The notes beneath the pieces were generated by a model, which saw nothing but the letters and a program-made list of their open reading frames with translations, was not told where the DNA came from and did not search any database. Of a stretch of DNA of 64,000 nucleotides, positions 37,411 through 46,117 are shown piece after piece. Each line of letters starts with the position of its first letter. The first letter of the stretch is position 1. The stretch is from CAYPTB01 sp964413535 (GTDB taxonomy: Bacteria > Planctomycetota > UBA1135 > GCA-002686595), in the NCBI GenBank assembly GCA_964413535.1, contig CAYPTB010000059.1:1-64000 (forward strand), given 5' to 3'. Made by a program: the position numbers and the translations under genes.

Positions 37411-37463
37411 TCGTAACAAAGGCGCCCTCCCCTCGCCACGGGTGCGGTGAGGAGAGGGCGCCT
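37411..37463 (-). terminator. Intrinsic terminator after the exported-protein gene
   Basis: AGGCGCCCTCCCCTC (37420-37434) and GAGGAGAGGGCGCCT (37449-37463) pair over 15 positions with one mismatch. On the minus strand the stem is followed by TTTGTTA, which fits a rho-independent terminator ending the transcript that finishes at 37479. Confidence 0.75.
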
Positions 37464-37478
37464 CGTTCCGGTGAGCGG

Positions 37479-38186
37479 CTAGTCGATGCGCTGGACGAAG
37501 CGCAGGGTGCCGCTGTGGAGGAGGAGCTCGATCCCGAGTTGAGCAACGGTGTCGAAGGCGCTCAGAGCCGTGAACCCCATGTCGCTCTTGTGGAAGAAGC
37601 CCGAATCGATCCACTGAGACATCGGCAGCGCGAGCAGCGGTTGATCGAGCACCACGGCCGGAGTGGACAGGCCGTTCCAACTCACTGCCGCCAGTCCGCC
37701 CTCGAACTCGCCTCCGACGCGGACGGAGACCTCGACGTAGCCCTTGCGCAGCTCGCCCGCGTCGAAATCGACGTCGACGTCACCGTGGAAGCCGAGCACC
37801 CAGAGGTCTCCCGGCAGCGCAGGCGGGTGGAGCGTGGCCACGCCGTCGCCGCGGGCGTCGCGGATGGCTCGGCCGAGGTCATCGAGGTTTCCGCGCAGGT
37901 AGATGTACGGGCGCACGAGCCCCATCGGTCCGAGGTATTGCGCCGAGACGAGGTCGCTGATCGGCGCGTAGGGATCCGGCGCCTGCTCCAACGGAAGGCT
38001 TCCGATGCCCTCGTCGTAGCTCATGTCGGCCCCCGTCTTCGGGGGCGGTTGACGACAAGTCGACCCGCCTCCCGCGAGGACGCTGGGCGTCAAGGAGAAG
38101 AACAGGATCGCTACACAGACGAGCAGGGCGAGCACGGGCTCGAGGAAACCACTCCGCGGCGATCTCGACCTATCAAGGTGCTTCAT
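37479..38186 (-). CDS. Exported protein of unknown function in sigma-factor operon
   Basis: The 235-residue protein has a hydrophobic N-terminal segment (VLALLVCVAILFFSLTPSVLAG) that is either a signal peptide or an anchor, then a beta-rich domain with GDLWVLGFHGDVDVDFDAG, GYVEVSVRVGGEFEGGLA and LRFVQRID. Its ATGA overlaps the anti-sigma/TPR gene, which overlaps the sigma gene, so it is the third cistron of that operon. I infer it is an output or a signal-input protein of this sigma unit. It is followed by a terminator hairpin. Confidence 0.75.
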   Translation of the reverse strand: MKHLDRSRSPRSGFLEPVLALLVCVAILFFSLTPSVLAGGGSTCRQPPPKTGADMSYDEGIGSLPLEQAPDPYAPISDLVSAQYLGPMGLVRPYIYLRGNLDDLGRAIRDARGDGVATLHPPALPGDLWVLGFHGDVDVDFDAGELRKGYVEVSVRVGGEFEGGLAAVSWNGLSTPAVVLDQPLLALPMSQWIDSGFFHKSDMGFTALSAFDTVAQLGIELLLHSGTLRFVQRID

Positions 38187-39205
38187 TTCGAACCCTCCGC
38201 CCCGGTCGCGGGAGCCCTGAACAGCTCAGGACACCTGGTCGTGAGCTCCTCGGCGAAACCCGCTTGTGAATCGATGACGGCACGCAGCAGGGGCGACGCT
38301 GCGAAGAAGCCTGCGACCTCACGCGAATTCTCGGGATGACGGTCCAAGAGCTCGCGGAAGGCCGCGATCGAACGGTCTTTCCGGCGCATGTGCGCGTAGT
38401 ACATGCCGATGTTGAAGCGCACGAAGAAGAAGCGTTCGTCCAGCTCCGTCAGGCCGCACAGGGTGACCCAGCGGAGGAATACGAGCGCCTCTCGATACTC
38501 CTTCTCCTCCGCGTGCATGAGCGCGAGTTGAACGGCGGCATGAGCGCGGTTGGTTTCGTCCACTGCGCTGCGAAAGACCCTTTCGAACTCGCGCTGGGCG
38601 CGCAGCGGTTTCCCGAGATGGAGCTGCGCGAAGCCCAGGTACAGGCGCGCTTCCTCGTGTGCAGAATCGATCTCGAGCGCCTCCTCGAGCAGGCGCAGAC
38701 CCTTGTCCAGTGCGCCTTCGATCTTGGAGAGCTTGCCGTTCAGGAGGCTGCGCGCGGACGTCCAGTCGACTCCTCCGACGTCCCCGTCGCCGCGAGCGAC
38801 GACTCCGTCCACGAATCCGCGTCCCCGCGTGCGCGTGGCTTCGACCTTGACGGCTTCCTCGAAGACCACGGTGCGCTTGGGTTGGATCTCGAGCAGAACG
38901 TAAGCCTTCCCGATCTGATAGAAGATCGTCGCCAGCCGGTGGACGAGCTCGTGCTCCTCCGTGTTCTCACGGCCGACGAGCAGCGCGAACCGACCCGCCA
39001 AGGGCAGCGGGTCCGCCATGTCGCGGTGCAACCTCAGTTGCAGGCGCGTGTCCTCGAAGAACTCCCTGCACGCGCTGCAGGTCTCCAGGTGCGCCATGGC
39101 GCGCATGCCCGCGTCGTCGTCCAGTTCGCCGTCCGCCATACAGGACAAGTCGATCTGGAAGTGGGTGCAGACTTCCGTCACACCGTTCATCCACCAGTTG
39201 CTCAT
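38183..39205 (-). CDS. Zinc-finger anti-sigma-like protein with TPR-type repeats
   Basis: The 340-residue product opens with an anti-sigma zinc finger: CMADGELDDDAGMRAMAHLETCSAC gives the HxxxCxxC core (His39, Cys43, Cys46). It continues with tetratricopeptide-like helices, e.g. LLEEALEIDSAHEEARLYLG, EYREALVFLRWVTLCGL and RKDRSIAAFRELLDRHPENSRE. No membrane segment is visible, so it is likely a cytoplasmic anti-sigma factor. GGAGGT lies eight bases before ATG 39205, and its start overlaps the sigma gene stop (ATGA). Binding to the neighbouring sigma factor is inference. Confidence 0.8.
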   Translation of the reverse strand: MSNWWMNGVTEVCTHFQIDLSCMADGELDDDAGMRAMAHLETCSACREFFEDTRLQLRLHRDMADPLPLAGRFALLVGRENTEEHELVHRLATIFYQIGKAYVLLEIQPKRTVVFEEAVKVEATRTRGRGFVDGVVARGDGDVGGVDWTSARSLLNGKLSKIEGALDKGLRLLEEALEIDSAHEEARLYLGFAQLHLGKPLRAQREFERVFRSAVDETNRAHAAVQLALMHAEEKEYREALVFLRWVTLCGLTELDERFFFVRFNIGMYYAHMRRKDRSIAAFRELLDRHPENSREVAGFFAASPLLRAVIDSQAGFAEELTTRCPELFRAPATGAEGSK

Positions 39206-40101
39206 GATTCCACACCTCCGGGCTCCAGTCCGGTGAGGCTGCCCTCCTCGTCCACGCTCCCGGTTTCCGCCGTCGATCGAATGCGTTTCGTGGAGATCAG
39301 CGGATCGCGCGCGGGTCGGAAGTCGGGCGGAAGACCCTCGAACACGCGACGCATCGACCGATGGATCTTCCGTCGCGCTCGGAAGATGACCATCTTCAGG
39401 TTCTCCAGCTTGATGCCGAGGTCCCGGGCGGCGTCGCGATAGCTGCGGTTGTCCACTTCCACCATGTGGATCGCGCGTCGCTCCCGGTCCGAGAGCATCG
39501 AATAGAAGCTCAAGTAGAGCTGGAGATAGGTCAGGTACACGCGCCGGCACTCGGCCGCGCTCTCGGTCTCCACCACCCCACCGAGCGGCCCCTGCGTGCG
39601 CACTTCGGGTTGCTCCGTGAGGTCCTCGAACGGCACCTCGCAACGACCGCCACGCTTCATCGACCTCAGGCACTTCAAGACCGTGTTGCGCACGATCGTG
39701 GCGGTCCAGACGCGGAAGGCGTCGTCCCGCGTGCAGTCGAAACGATGCGGATAGCGATAGACGTTGAAGAACACCTCCTGCAGCACGTCGTGGGGATCGA
39801 TCCTCGCTTGGAAGCGGCGCAGCCGAGCGTGGATCTGCTGGAGGATGTGGTGGTGATTGAGCTCGTAGAGCAGGCCGAACGCCGCGCGGCTCTGCTGGCC
39901 TCGGAAGATCTCCATCAAGCGCGTGGAGACCTGGTCTCGAACCAAGTCTCCGCTGCGCTCGGAATCGGCGACCACGGCGAGGATCTCGCCGAGATCGGCC
40001 CTTCCGATTTCCTGCTCCAGCACCGCCAGCCTCTCGCACAGGAGGTCGCGGCTGACGTCGGCCACGACATCGAAGGCCTTGGAGCCGGAGCCCGCTGTCA
40101 C
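39202..40101 (-). CDS. ECF-type sigma-70 factor
   Basis: The 299-residue product has region 2 (RIDPHDVLQEVFFNVYRYP, FRVWTATIVRNTVLKCLR) and region 4 (LSDRERRAIHMVEVDNRS, AARDLGIKLENLKMVIFRA). An extra N-terminal helical part of about 90 residues precedes region 2, and a 45-residue tail follows region 4. It starts at GTG and overlaps the anti-sigma gene. ECF factors recruit RNA polymerase to stress or envelope promoters. The ATGA-linked trio suggests a self-contained regulator. Confidence 0.85.
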   Translation of the reverse strand: MTAGSGSKAFDVVADVSRDLLCERLAVLEQEIGRADLGEILAVVADSERSGDLVRDQVSTRLMEIFRGQQSRAAFGLLYELNHHHILQQIHARLRRFQARIDPHDVLQEVFFNVYRYPHRFDCTRDDAFRVWTATIVRNTVLKCLRSMKRGGRCEVPFEDLTEQPEVRTQGPLGGVVETESAAECRRVYLTYLQLYLSFYSMLSDRERRAIHMVEVDNRSYRDAARDLGIKLENLKMVIFRARRKIHRSMRRVFEGLPPDFRPARDPLISTKRIRSTAETGSVDEEGSLTGLEPGGVES

Positions 40102-40142
40102 AGCGATGGCTCCTGACCCCTGCGGGTTGCAGGAGGGGCGGG

Positions 40143-40203
40143 GGGCATGGGCGGCGGGGTTGGGGAGAGTGGGGCGCCCCAGGGGGAGGGGAACCCCATG
40201 CCC
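40143..40203. repeat. Nested inverted repeats in G-rich spacer
   Basis: GGGCATGGG (40143-40151) and CCCATGCCC (40195-40203) are perfect 9-base arms of a long hairpin, and the perfect palindrome TGGGGCGCCCCA sits inside it at 40170-40181. It lies upstream of the sigma operon and downstream of the exported 286-residue gene on the same strand, so it could be a terminator without T-run or an operator. Confidence 0.5.
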
Positions 40204-40328
40204 TTACATCTCATTATCCAGTCGGTAACAGTCTCGCCCGACAGGAGTTCGCCTCGGCGCCGCGCAGGGGCCCTAAGTGCCTGTTCATTCGACGCTTGTG
40301 TTTTTCGCAGGAGCCCGATGGGCCGCGA

Positions 40329-41189
40329 TCACGGGCCTTGGAAGTGCCCCGGCGGAAGGTCCGCGTCCACTTCGACGTCGGCGAACCTCCACAGGGCGAG
40401 GGTCCGACCTTCCCGGTCCTGCCACTCGATGCGCCCGGGGAACTTGATGGCCGCGCGAGGGTTCGGGTCCCCCACCGGAATGTATTCGGTCAACAGGAAG
40501 CTCGACGTGCGCTTGTTCGTGGTCGTGCTCTGGTCGTGCACGTCGATCCGCCCGACGAGGCCGGTCTCGCTGTCGTAGAAGGCGCGATAGGTGTCGTTCA
40601 ACGCGCGCGATGGATGGAACTCGTAAGTGGCCACGAGGCACTTGCGGCCGTCGCGCTCGAGCTCCCCACGCTGGTCGAACTCACTGCGCAGCTCGGGCGA
40701 CTCGGGCCGGTACAAGAGGTCCATGAGCAGGAAGAGGACCCTCGATTCCGTTTGAGCTCCCGCGAGGAGCTCGGGGATCCGGCGCTCCTCGTCGTCGATC
40801 CACACGCGAGCCACGTTCTGCAGGTCGTTGACGAGCTTCGTGCGGTGCTTGCCTTCGACGTCTTCCTCGAGGCGAACCATGCGCTCTGGCCCTTGGAGTT
40901 GGACCGTTACGTTCAGGGGGGAGAGCTCGCGCGGCCCGTTCTCGCTGATCTCATGGGGAAGCCAGCGAAAGGACAGCGTCTTCAGGGAATTCAATCGATC
41001 CCTCCCGCCCTGGCACAGGCCGTAGGCGACGAAGAGCCGCTCCATGGGGGTGCGAATCCGGATGTTCCCCTTCTTCTCCTCTCCCTCTTTCTCCTGCCCC
41101 CCGCCGGCACCACCCTCCGGCGGCTCCTGAGCGAAGGCCGGCGTGACGAAGACCGAGAGAGCGACCAGAGCGAGGAGAGAGGGCTTCAT
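40329..41189 (-). CDS. Exported protein of unknown function
   Basis: The 286-residue product has a classical signal peptide (MKPSLLALVALSVFVTPAFA, cleavage before QE), a short Glu/Gly-rich linker and a globular part with NVTVQLQGPERMVRLEEDVEGK and YRAFYDSETGLVGRIDVHD; these strands recall LolA/RseB-like antiparallel sheets, but the match is weak. A C8 run stands in the leader just before ATG 41189 (plus-strand G8 at 41194-41201). It precedes the sigma operon on the same strand. Confidence 0.7.
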   Translation of the reverse strand: MKPSLLALVALSVFVTPAFAQEPPEGGAGGGQEKEGEEKKGNIRIRTPMERLFVAYGLCQGGRDRLNSLKTLSFRWLPHEISENGPRELSPLNVTVQLQGPERMVRLEEDVEGKHRTKLVNDLQNVARVWIDDEERRIPELLAGAQTESRVLFLLMDLLYRPESPELRSEFDQRGELERDGRKCLVATYEFHPSRALNDTYRAFYDSETGLVGRIDVHDQSTTTNKRTSSFLLTEYIPVGDPNPRAAIKFPGRIEWQDREGRTLALWRFADVEVDADLPPGHFQGP

Positions 41190-41363
41190 GGGAGGGGGGG
41201 GCAGGGGTCGAGGACGAAGGCTACGCGTGGCGCGATCCGAGGGTTGGTTCCGCTATCGAACGGCCGAGGGGCCGGAAGGCACACAGGATACCGGGAAGCC
41301 CTCGCGCCGCGGTCCCGCGCGCCCGACTGGCGGCACGACGCGGTTCGGATCCACAATGAACGC

Positions 41364-42506
41364 GTGGCGGGCGAAGAGACGGTGAGGGAAGCGGCCCGGG
41401 ATGCCGGCTTCGATCTGGTGGGGATCGCACCCCTCTCTCCCCCGCGCGCGGCCGCTCGGTTCGAGGAGTGGCTCGCGCAGGGCTTCCATGCCGGGATGGG
41501 CTGGCTCGCCCGCCAACGCGAGCGGATCGTCGATCCGGGTCGCATCCTCCCCGGCGGCAAGAGTCTGGTGGTGCTGGGGTTCTCCCACCGCCGGGCCCCG
41601 GTGGAGCTCGAGGGCGGAGGCCGGGTCGCGCGCTACGCCGCCGGTCGCGACTACCACAACGTCCTCGGCAAGTGCCTGCGGAAGCTCGCCGGTCGTCTCG
41701 CGCGCGCCGGCCTGATCGAGCGGAATCGACGCATCGTCGACGCCGGCCCGCTCCTCGAGCGGTCGCACGCGGCCGAGGCCGGGATCGGCTTCGAATCGAA
41801 GTCCGCGAACCTGCTCTCGAACGACTTCGGGCCGTGGTTCTTCCTGGCGGAGCTCTTGGTCGATGCCGAGCTCGAACCCGGAACCGGCGCATCCTTCCCG
41901 CTCCACCCGGGGAGCTGCGGAACGTGCACGGCCTGCATCGACGCGTGCCCGACGGGGGCGATCCGCTCGCCGGGCGTCGTCGATGCGAACCTCTGCATCA
42001 GCTACCACACGATCGAGAACCGCGGCTTCGTCCCGCGCGACCTCCGCGCCGCGCTCGGGGGGTGGGCGTTCGGCTGCGACGTCTGCTCCGAGGTCTGCCC
42101 CTGGGGCAAGCCCGCGAACGAGGGGAGCGAGCGACTGGGCACCCATCGCGAAGTCGCGCAAGGGCGGTTGACGGACTGGCTTCGAACGCGGGATGAGTCG
42201 TTCTCGGAGACCTTCCGCGGTTCGCCGCTCCAGCGTCCCCGGCGCGCGGGTCTGGCTCGCAACGCAGCTCTGGCCCTCGGCCAGGTCCCCAGTGATGAGG
42301 GTCGCCAGTCCCTGCTCGACGCGCTCGAGGACGACCCGTCCGACGTGGTGCGTGAAGCCGCAGGCTGGTCGCTCGCGCGAGCGCACGGCTTCGATCCCAG
42401 GGTGCGCGCCGCTCTGGAGCGCGCAGCCGAGCGCGCCCAAGGCACGACCGAACGAGAGGGACTCGAGCTCTCCCTCGCTGAGGCTTTGGAGGGTCGCATC
42501 TCCTGA
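41364..42506 (+). CDS. queG: Epoxyqueuosine reductase
   Basis: The 380-residue enzyme catalyses the last step of queuosine synthesis in tRNA, reducing epoxyqueuosine with cobalamin and two 4Fe-4S clusters. The clusters are seen in SCGTCTACIDACPTGAI and CDVCSEVCPWGKP. The N-terminal FDLVGIAPL and DYHNVLGKCLRKL match the family, and a HEAT-like stretch ends it. The GTG start at 41364 is the only good in-frame choice before the domain. The queA gene lies 8 kb away. Confidence 0.95.
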   Translation: MAGEETVREAARDAGFDLVGIAPLSPPRAAARFEEWLAQGFHAGMGWLARQRERIVDPGRILPGGKSLVVLGFSHRRAPVELEGGGRVARYAAGRDYHNVLGKCLRKLAGRLARAGLIERNRRIVDAGPLLERSHAAEAGIGFESKSANLLSNDFGPWFFLAELLVDAELEPGTGASFPLHPGSCGTCTACIDACPTGAIRSPGVVDANLCISYHTIENRGFVPRDLRAALGGWAFGCDVCSEVCPWGKPANEGSERLGTHREVAQGRLTDWLRTRDESFSETFRGSPLQRPRRAGLARNAALALGQVPSDEGRQSLLDALEDDPSDVVREAAGWSLARAHGFDPRVRAALERAAERAQGTTEREGLELSLAEALEGRIS

Positions 42507-42792
42507 ACATCTGCAGTTTGGCGTCCAGAAACCTGGACATGCGCCCATAAGTCGCCCAGGAAGGGTTGCTTGGGAACGGCCCGGGATCCGCCGGAGTACC
42601 CGCGGGAGCCGCGCAGTCCGCTCGCACGTCGCGAGAATTCGACGTCGGCCAAGAACGAGCGCGTCGCTCCCCCTCCGGCAGGTTCGCCGCAACCCCTTGT
42701 CCCACGGCGGCCTCTGCGACCGCGCGAGGCTCTCCGATCAGTTGGCAGCACCCTTGCGAGACAGACGCCAGACCCGAAGGAGAAGCAACACC

Positions 42793-43005
42793 ATGGACTA
42801 CGGCGACTTCTACGACGACTGCAAGTACTGCCCGCGCTGCGAAGGCTACGTCCACTACCTGATCAGCATGGAGCACTCGTACTGCGTCTCGTGCGGAGGC
42901 GTCGTGCGCCTCTTCTCCGACTCCGATTGGAGCCACTTCAACGAATCGCTCCAGCAGCGTCGCCCCAAGGGCGGACGCCCGCGCAAGGACAAGGAGTCCG
43001 CCTGA
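42793..43005 (+). CDS. Small zinc-ribbon protein with AT-hook-like tail
   Basis: The 70-residue protein has five cysteines (Cys10, Cys13, Cys16, Cys31, Cys34) in CKYCPRCEGY and CVSCGG, a likely zinc ribbon, then DSDWSHFNESLQQRR and a basic AT-hook-like RPKGGRPRKDK at the end. AAGGAGAA stands about 10 bases before the ATG. A GC-rich hairpin follows the stop. A DNA- or RNA-binding role is inference. Confidence 0.8.
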   Translation: MDYGDFYDDCKYCPRCEGYVHYLISMEHSYCVSCGGVVRLFSDSDWSHFNESLQQRRPKGGRPRKDKESA

Positions 43006-43020
43006 TCCGCTGTTCACACG

Positions 43021-43048
43021 TCCCCGCTGGCACGGCGGGGATCCTTTG
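43021..43048 (+). terminator. Hairpin after the zinc-ribbon gene
   Basis: TCCCCGC (43021-43027) and GCGGGGA (43035-43041) form a 7-base-pair stem with a 7-base loop, followed by TCCTTTGG. It lies 15 bases after the stop and fits a weak intrinsic terminator. Confidence 0.5.
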
Positions 43049-43113
43049 GATGGATACGATCGCCGGGGTCACGCCGTCTCCCGGCGGACCCCGGTCCTCC
43101 ATGGGCAGGAGGA

Positions 43114-44244
43114 TCACTCGCCGCTCGACAGGCGGAGGTACATCTCGCCCGCGCGTACCTGGCGCGCCGTGTCCTTGATCCGGGCGAAGTAGGTTTCGAG
43201 GCGCTTCCAGGCCTCCGGCTCGTGCGCGCAGGACCGAGCCAGATCCTCGGCAGCGAGGGCGGCGCCGTCCAGGTCGCCCATGTCGAACAGGAAATCGAGC
43301 ACGCCGATGCGCAGGTCGAGCTCTCGGACGTCGTCCGGTCGATTGTGCAGCGCGCGAACGAGCGCTTCCCTCACGGCGCGTGCGTCCCCGATTTCGCGCT
43401 GGATCGTGGCGAGACGCATGGCGAGATCGAAATCGCGGGGTCGGTAGAGCAACTGAGCCTCGACGGAACGTGCTTCCTGGACGAGGCGGTCGAGTTCCTC
43501 CCACTCGCTGCGAGCTTCGCGCGCATCTTCGTCGCGGCCGAGGTCGTACAGGACCTGCGACAAGAGGTACCACACGCGCGGCGAGTAGCGGTCGACCTCG
43601 CGCGCGCGCTCGACCGCGCCGAGCGCCGCTTCCGGCCGATCGCTCTCGTAGAGGATCTGGGCCTTCCACAGGAGCGCCTCGCCGTGATCGGGTTCGAGTT
43701 CGAGCGCCCGATCCAGGAGATCGAGCGCCCGAGCCAGGTCGCCGAGCCGATAGTTCGAGAGCGCGAGCCCGCGCGCGGCTTCCACGCTGTCGGAGGCACC
43801 CTCGAGAACGACTTCGTAGTGCGCCTTGGCTTTCGCGTAGTCGCCGAGGGTGTAGTAGCTGTGAGCCAATGCCTGCGTGCGCCACGCCTGTCCCGGAGCC
43901 TCCTCCAAGAACCGCTCGAGGCACACGATCGCGTCGCCGTAACGGCGCAGGCGGAAGTAGGTCGTCCCGAGCTCGAGCAACGTGGGCGGGAAGTCCGGCT
44001 CGCGCTCGAGCACGTCGTAGTGAAGTCCGATCGCGCGCGGATAATCTCCCTGCTCGTAGGCGTTCCTCGCCTCGAGCAAGAGGCCGGCGAGCCCTTGCGG
44101 AAGCTTCTCCGCCACGACGTCGCGACCCTCGAAGAGTCCGTCCCAGCGGCCCGGCTCGGCGCGAGCCAGCTCGGCCGGATTGCGCGCGAGCGCATCCTCA
44201 CCGGCAAGGAAGGGCGCGAGCGCCAGAACGAGAGCGGCGATCAC
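43114..44244 (-). CDS. Exported TPR-repeat protein
   Basis: The 376-residue product has a signal peptide (VIAALVLALAPFLAGEDALA) and then about eight TPR units: QGDYPRAIGLHYDVLEREPDFPP-type, YGDAIVCLERFLEEAPGQ, LGDYAKAKAHYEVVLEG and LARALDLLDRALELEPDHGE. TPR proteins mediate protein contacts. It starts at a GTG that overlaps the stop of the FG-GAP/ASPIC gene (GTGA), so the two are coupled; this pairing is a common planctomycete arrangement. Confidence 0.85.
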   Translation of the reverse strand: MIAALVLALAPFLAGEDALARNPAELARAEPGRWDGLFEGRDVVAEKLPQGLAGLLLEARNAYEQGDYPRAIGLHYDVLEREPDFPPTLLELGTTYFRLRRYGDAIVCLERFLEEAPGQAWRTQALAHSYYTLGDYAKAKAHYEVVLEGASDSVEAARGLALSNYRLGDLARALDLLDRALELEPDHGEALLWKAQILYESDRPEAALGAVERAREVDRYSPRVWYLLSQVLYDLGRDEDAREARSEWEELDRLVQEARSVEAQLLYRPRDFDLAMRLATIQREIGDARAVREALVRALHNRPDDVRELDLRIGVLDFLFDMGDLDGAALAAEDLARSCAHEPEAWKRLETYFARIKDTARQVRAGEMYLRLSSGE

Positions 44245-45998
44245 TGCGACTCCTCGTGACCCTCGCGTCGTGAGCCGGCGTGCGGATCGCCGTCGCCCTT
44301 CGCCGGGCGCGCGACCGTGATCGTTCGGTCCAGAGCCTCCACGGAGTGGCGGGTTTCCGCCCCACCGGGCCAGCGCACGATCAGCTCGTCGATGGAATCG
44401 AGCTCCCCGAGTCCGAGGTGGACCTCGGGAGGTACGGAGCTCTGGTATCCGCCGCTCGTGCGGATCTCGCCGATGATGCGGCGGTCGCCGCAACGAGCGG
44501 TGACGGTCGCACCGAGCGCCGCACGGTTCTTGCCTTCCTGCTCGAGGCGCACGCGCAACCAGTGTCCGGGCCCTCCTCGGTTCTCGAGCGCTCGAATGCG
44601 GCCGTCGAGTTCCAAGGCGATCACGTCGAGATCGCCGTCGCCGTCGAGGTCCGCGACCGCGCTCGAGCGCGAGACTCGCGGCGGAGCGTCGGAGAGCGTC
44701 TCCTGCACCAGTCGTCCGAGACCATCGTTGCGGTAGAAGTGGTCGAGCTGCGCGTAGGTCGTGTCGGTGCCCGTTCGATCGGCTTGGGGATAGACGTGTC
44801 CGTTGAGCACGAAGACGTCGCGATCGCCGTCCTGATCGAAGTCCTCCATGGCCGTGCCCCAGCCGAGGTAGACGATGCTGGGACCCCCGAGTCCGAGCTT
44901 GCTGGTGACGTCCTTGAAGCGGACGCTGCCCGGCATCTCCCCCCTCTTCGGACCTCGTTGCGCCGAATAGAAGGTGTTGGGCTCCCCCGAGAAGTTCGTG
45001 ACGAACAGATCGGGCAGCCCGTTGTCATCGAGGTCTCCGCAGGCGATCCCCATGCCGGCCTGCTCCTTGCCCGAAAAGTCCAGCGCCGCCCCCGCCGATT
45101 CGCCCACCTCGGTGAGCGTTCCGTCGCCGTCGTTCGACCACAGGTGGTTCGGCGTGGAGTCGTTCGAGACGTAGACGTCCGTGTCGCCGTCCTGGTCGTA
45201 GTCGAGGGTCATCACGCCGAGACCGAAGGCGGCCCTCGCCGGCTGGAAGCCCGCCTTGCCCGTGGCGTCGGTGAACGAGCCGTCGCCCTTGCCCCGGTAG
45301 AGCTGATCGTGCACCGGCGTCAGGCCTTCGGGGCCGCACATCACCGCGTGTCCCTTCCAGCGGCAGACGCCGTCCGCGCGGCTCTTCACCTCGTCGGGAT
45401 GGAAGGCCAGGTAGTTCACGACGACGAGATCGAGCGCCCCGTCGAGGTCGAAGTCGAGGAACGCGGCGCTCGTTCCCCAGCGCGATCCCACGAAGGGTTG
45501 CGCCTGCTCGACGAAACCTCGGCCGGCGTCGTTGAGGAACAGGCGATCGGGACCCCACTCCGTCACGACGAGGTCGGACCAGCCGTCTCCGTTCGCGTCC
45601 CCGGCCGCGCCGCCCATGCCCCACCGACCGCCGGTCATCGACCACTTGCCCTCGGCGCGATCGAAGGTCCCGTCTCCGGCGTTCAGGAAGAGCCGCGGCG
45701 GCTCGCCCGCTTTCTCCGCGACCGCGCGCTCCAGGGTGGAGCCGTCGATCACGACCAGGTCGGGATCTCCGTCTCGGTCGAAGTCCGCGAGGACGAGTCC
45801 GCCGCCGTTGACGTCGAGGATGTAGTCCTTCTCCTTCGAGCCGCAGGTCGTCGTCACGTCCACGGGCTCTCGCCCTGAGGCCGCCTGTTCGAAGAAGACG
45901 TCGTGGCGCTCGCGGAACTGCCGTGCCGGGTCGTCGTCGTGACTTCCGGACGCCGCGGCGAAGAGCAGGGAGAGGACGACCGAGGGGAGGGTCACCAC
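44241..45998 (-). CDS. FG-GAP/VCBS and ASPIC/UnbV protein (CRTAC1-like)
   Basis: The 585-residue exported protein has a short signal, seven or more FG-GAP calcium-binding propeller repeats (VLADFDRDGDPDLVVID, AGDANGDGWSDLVVTE, LDFDLDGALDLVVVN, LDYDQDGDTDVYVSND, AVADLDGDGDLDVIALE) and a C-terminal ASPIC/UnbV domain with LGATVTARCGDRR, GYQSSVPPEVHLGLGELDSI and VRWPGG. Asp-rich loops bind calcium. It starts at GTG and overlaps the TPR gene downstream. The function is unknown for the family; surface binding is inferred. Confidence 0.9.
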   Translation of the reverse strand: MVTLPSVVLSLLFAAASGSHDDDPARQFRERHDVFFEQAASGREPVDVTTTCGSKEKDYILDVNGGGLVLADFDRDGDPDLVVIDGSTLERAVAEKAGEPPRLFLNAGDGTFDRAEGKWSMTGGRWGMGGAAGDANGDGWSDLVVTEWGPDRLFLNDAGRGFVEQAQPFVGSRWGTSAAFLDFDLDGALDLVVVNYLAFHPDEVKSRADGVCRWKGHAVMCGPEGLTPVHDQLYRGKGDGSFTDATGKAGFQPARAAFGLGVMTLDYDQDGDTDVYVSNDSTPNHLWSNDGDGTLTEVGESAGAALDFSGKEQAGMGIACGDLDDNGLPDLFVTNFSGEPNTFYSAQRGPKRGEMPGSVRFKDVTSKLGLGGPSIVYLGWGTAMEDFDQDGDRDVFVLNGHVYPQADRTGTDTTYAQLDHFYRNDGLGRLVQETLSDAPPRVSRSSAVADLDGDGDLDVIALELDGRIRALENRGGPGHWLRVRLEQEGKNRAALGATVTARCGDRRIIGEIRTSGGYQSSVPPEVHLGLGELDSIDELIVRWPGGAETRHSVEALDRTITVARPAKGDGDPHAGSRREGHEESQ

Positions 45999-46050
45999 GC
46001 TCTGAGATTAGGGTCTGTGCGCAGAAGGAGCGAGCGGCGCCGAGACGCCT

Positions 46051-46082
46051 GGAGCCCGCGCCGCGAAACCGGCACGGGCTCC
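46051..46082 (-). terminator. Hairpin downstream of the FG-GAP/cupredoxin gene
   Basis: GGAGCCCG (46051-46058) and CGGGCTCC (46075-46082) form an 8-base-pair stem with a 3-base inner extension (CCG/CGG). No T-run follows on the minus strand, so it is a weak terminator, or a leader hairpin of the next gene. Confidence 0.35.
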
Positions 46083-46117
46083 CCCTCGCTCGGGCATCCG
46101 AACGAGGGTCTCCGCCG

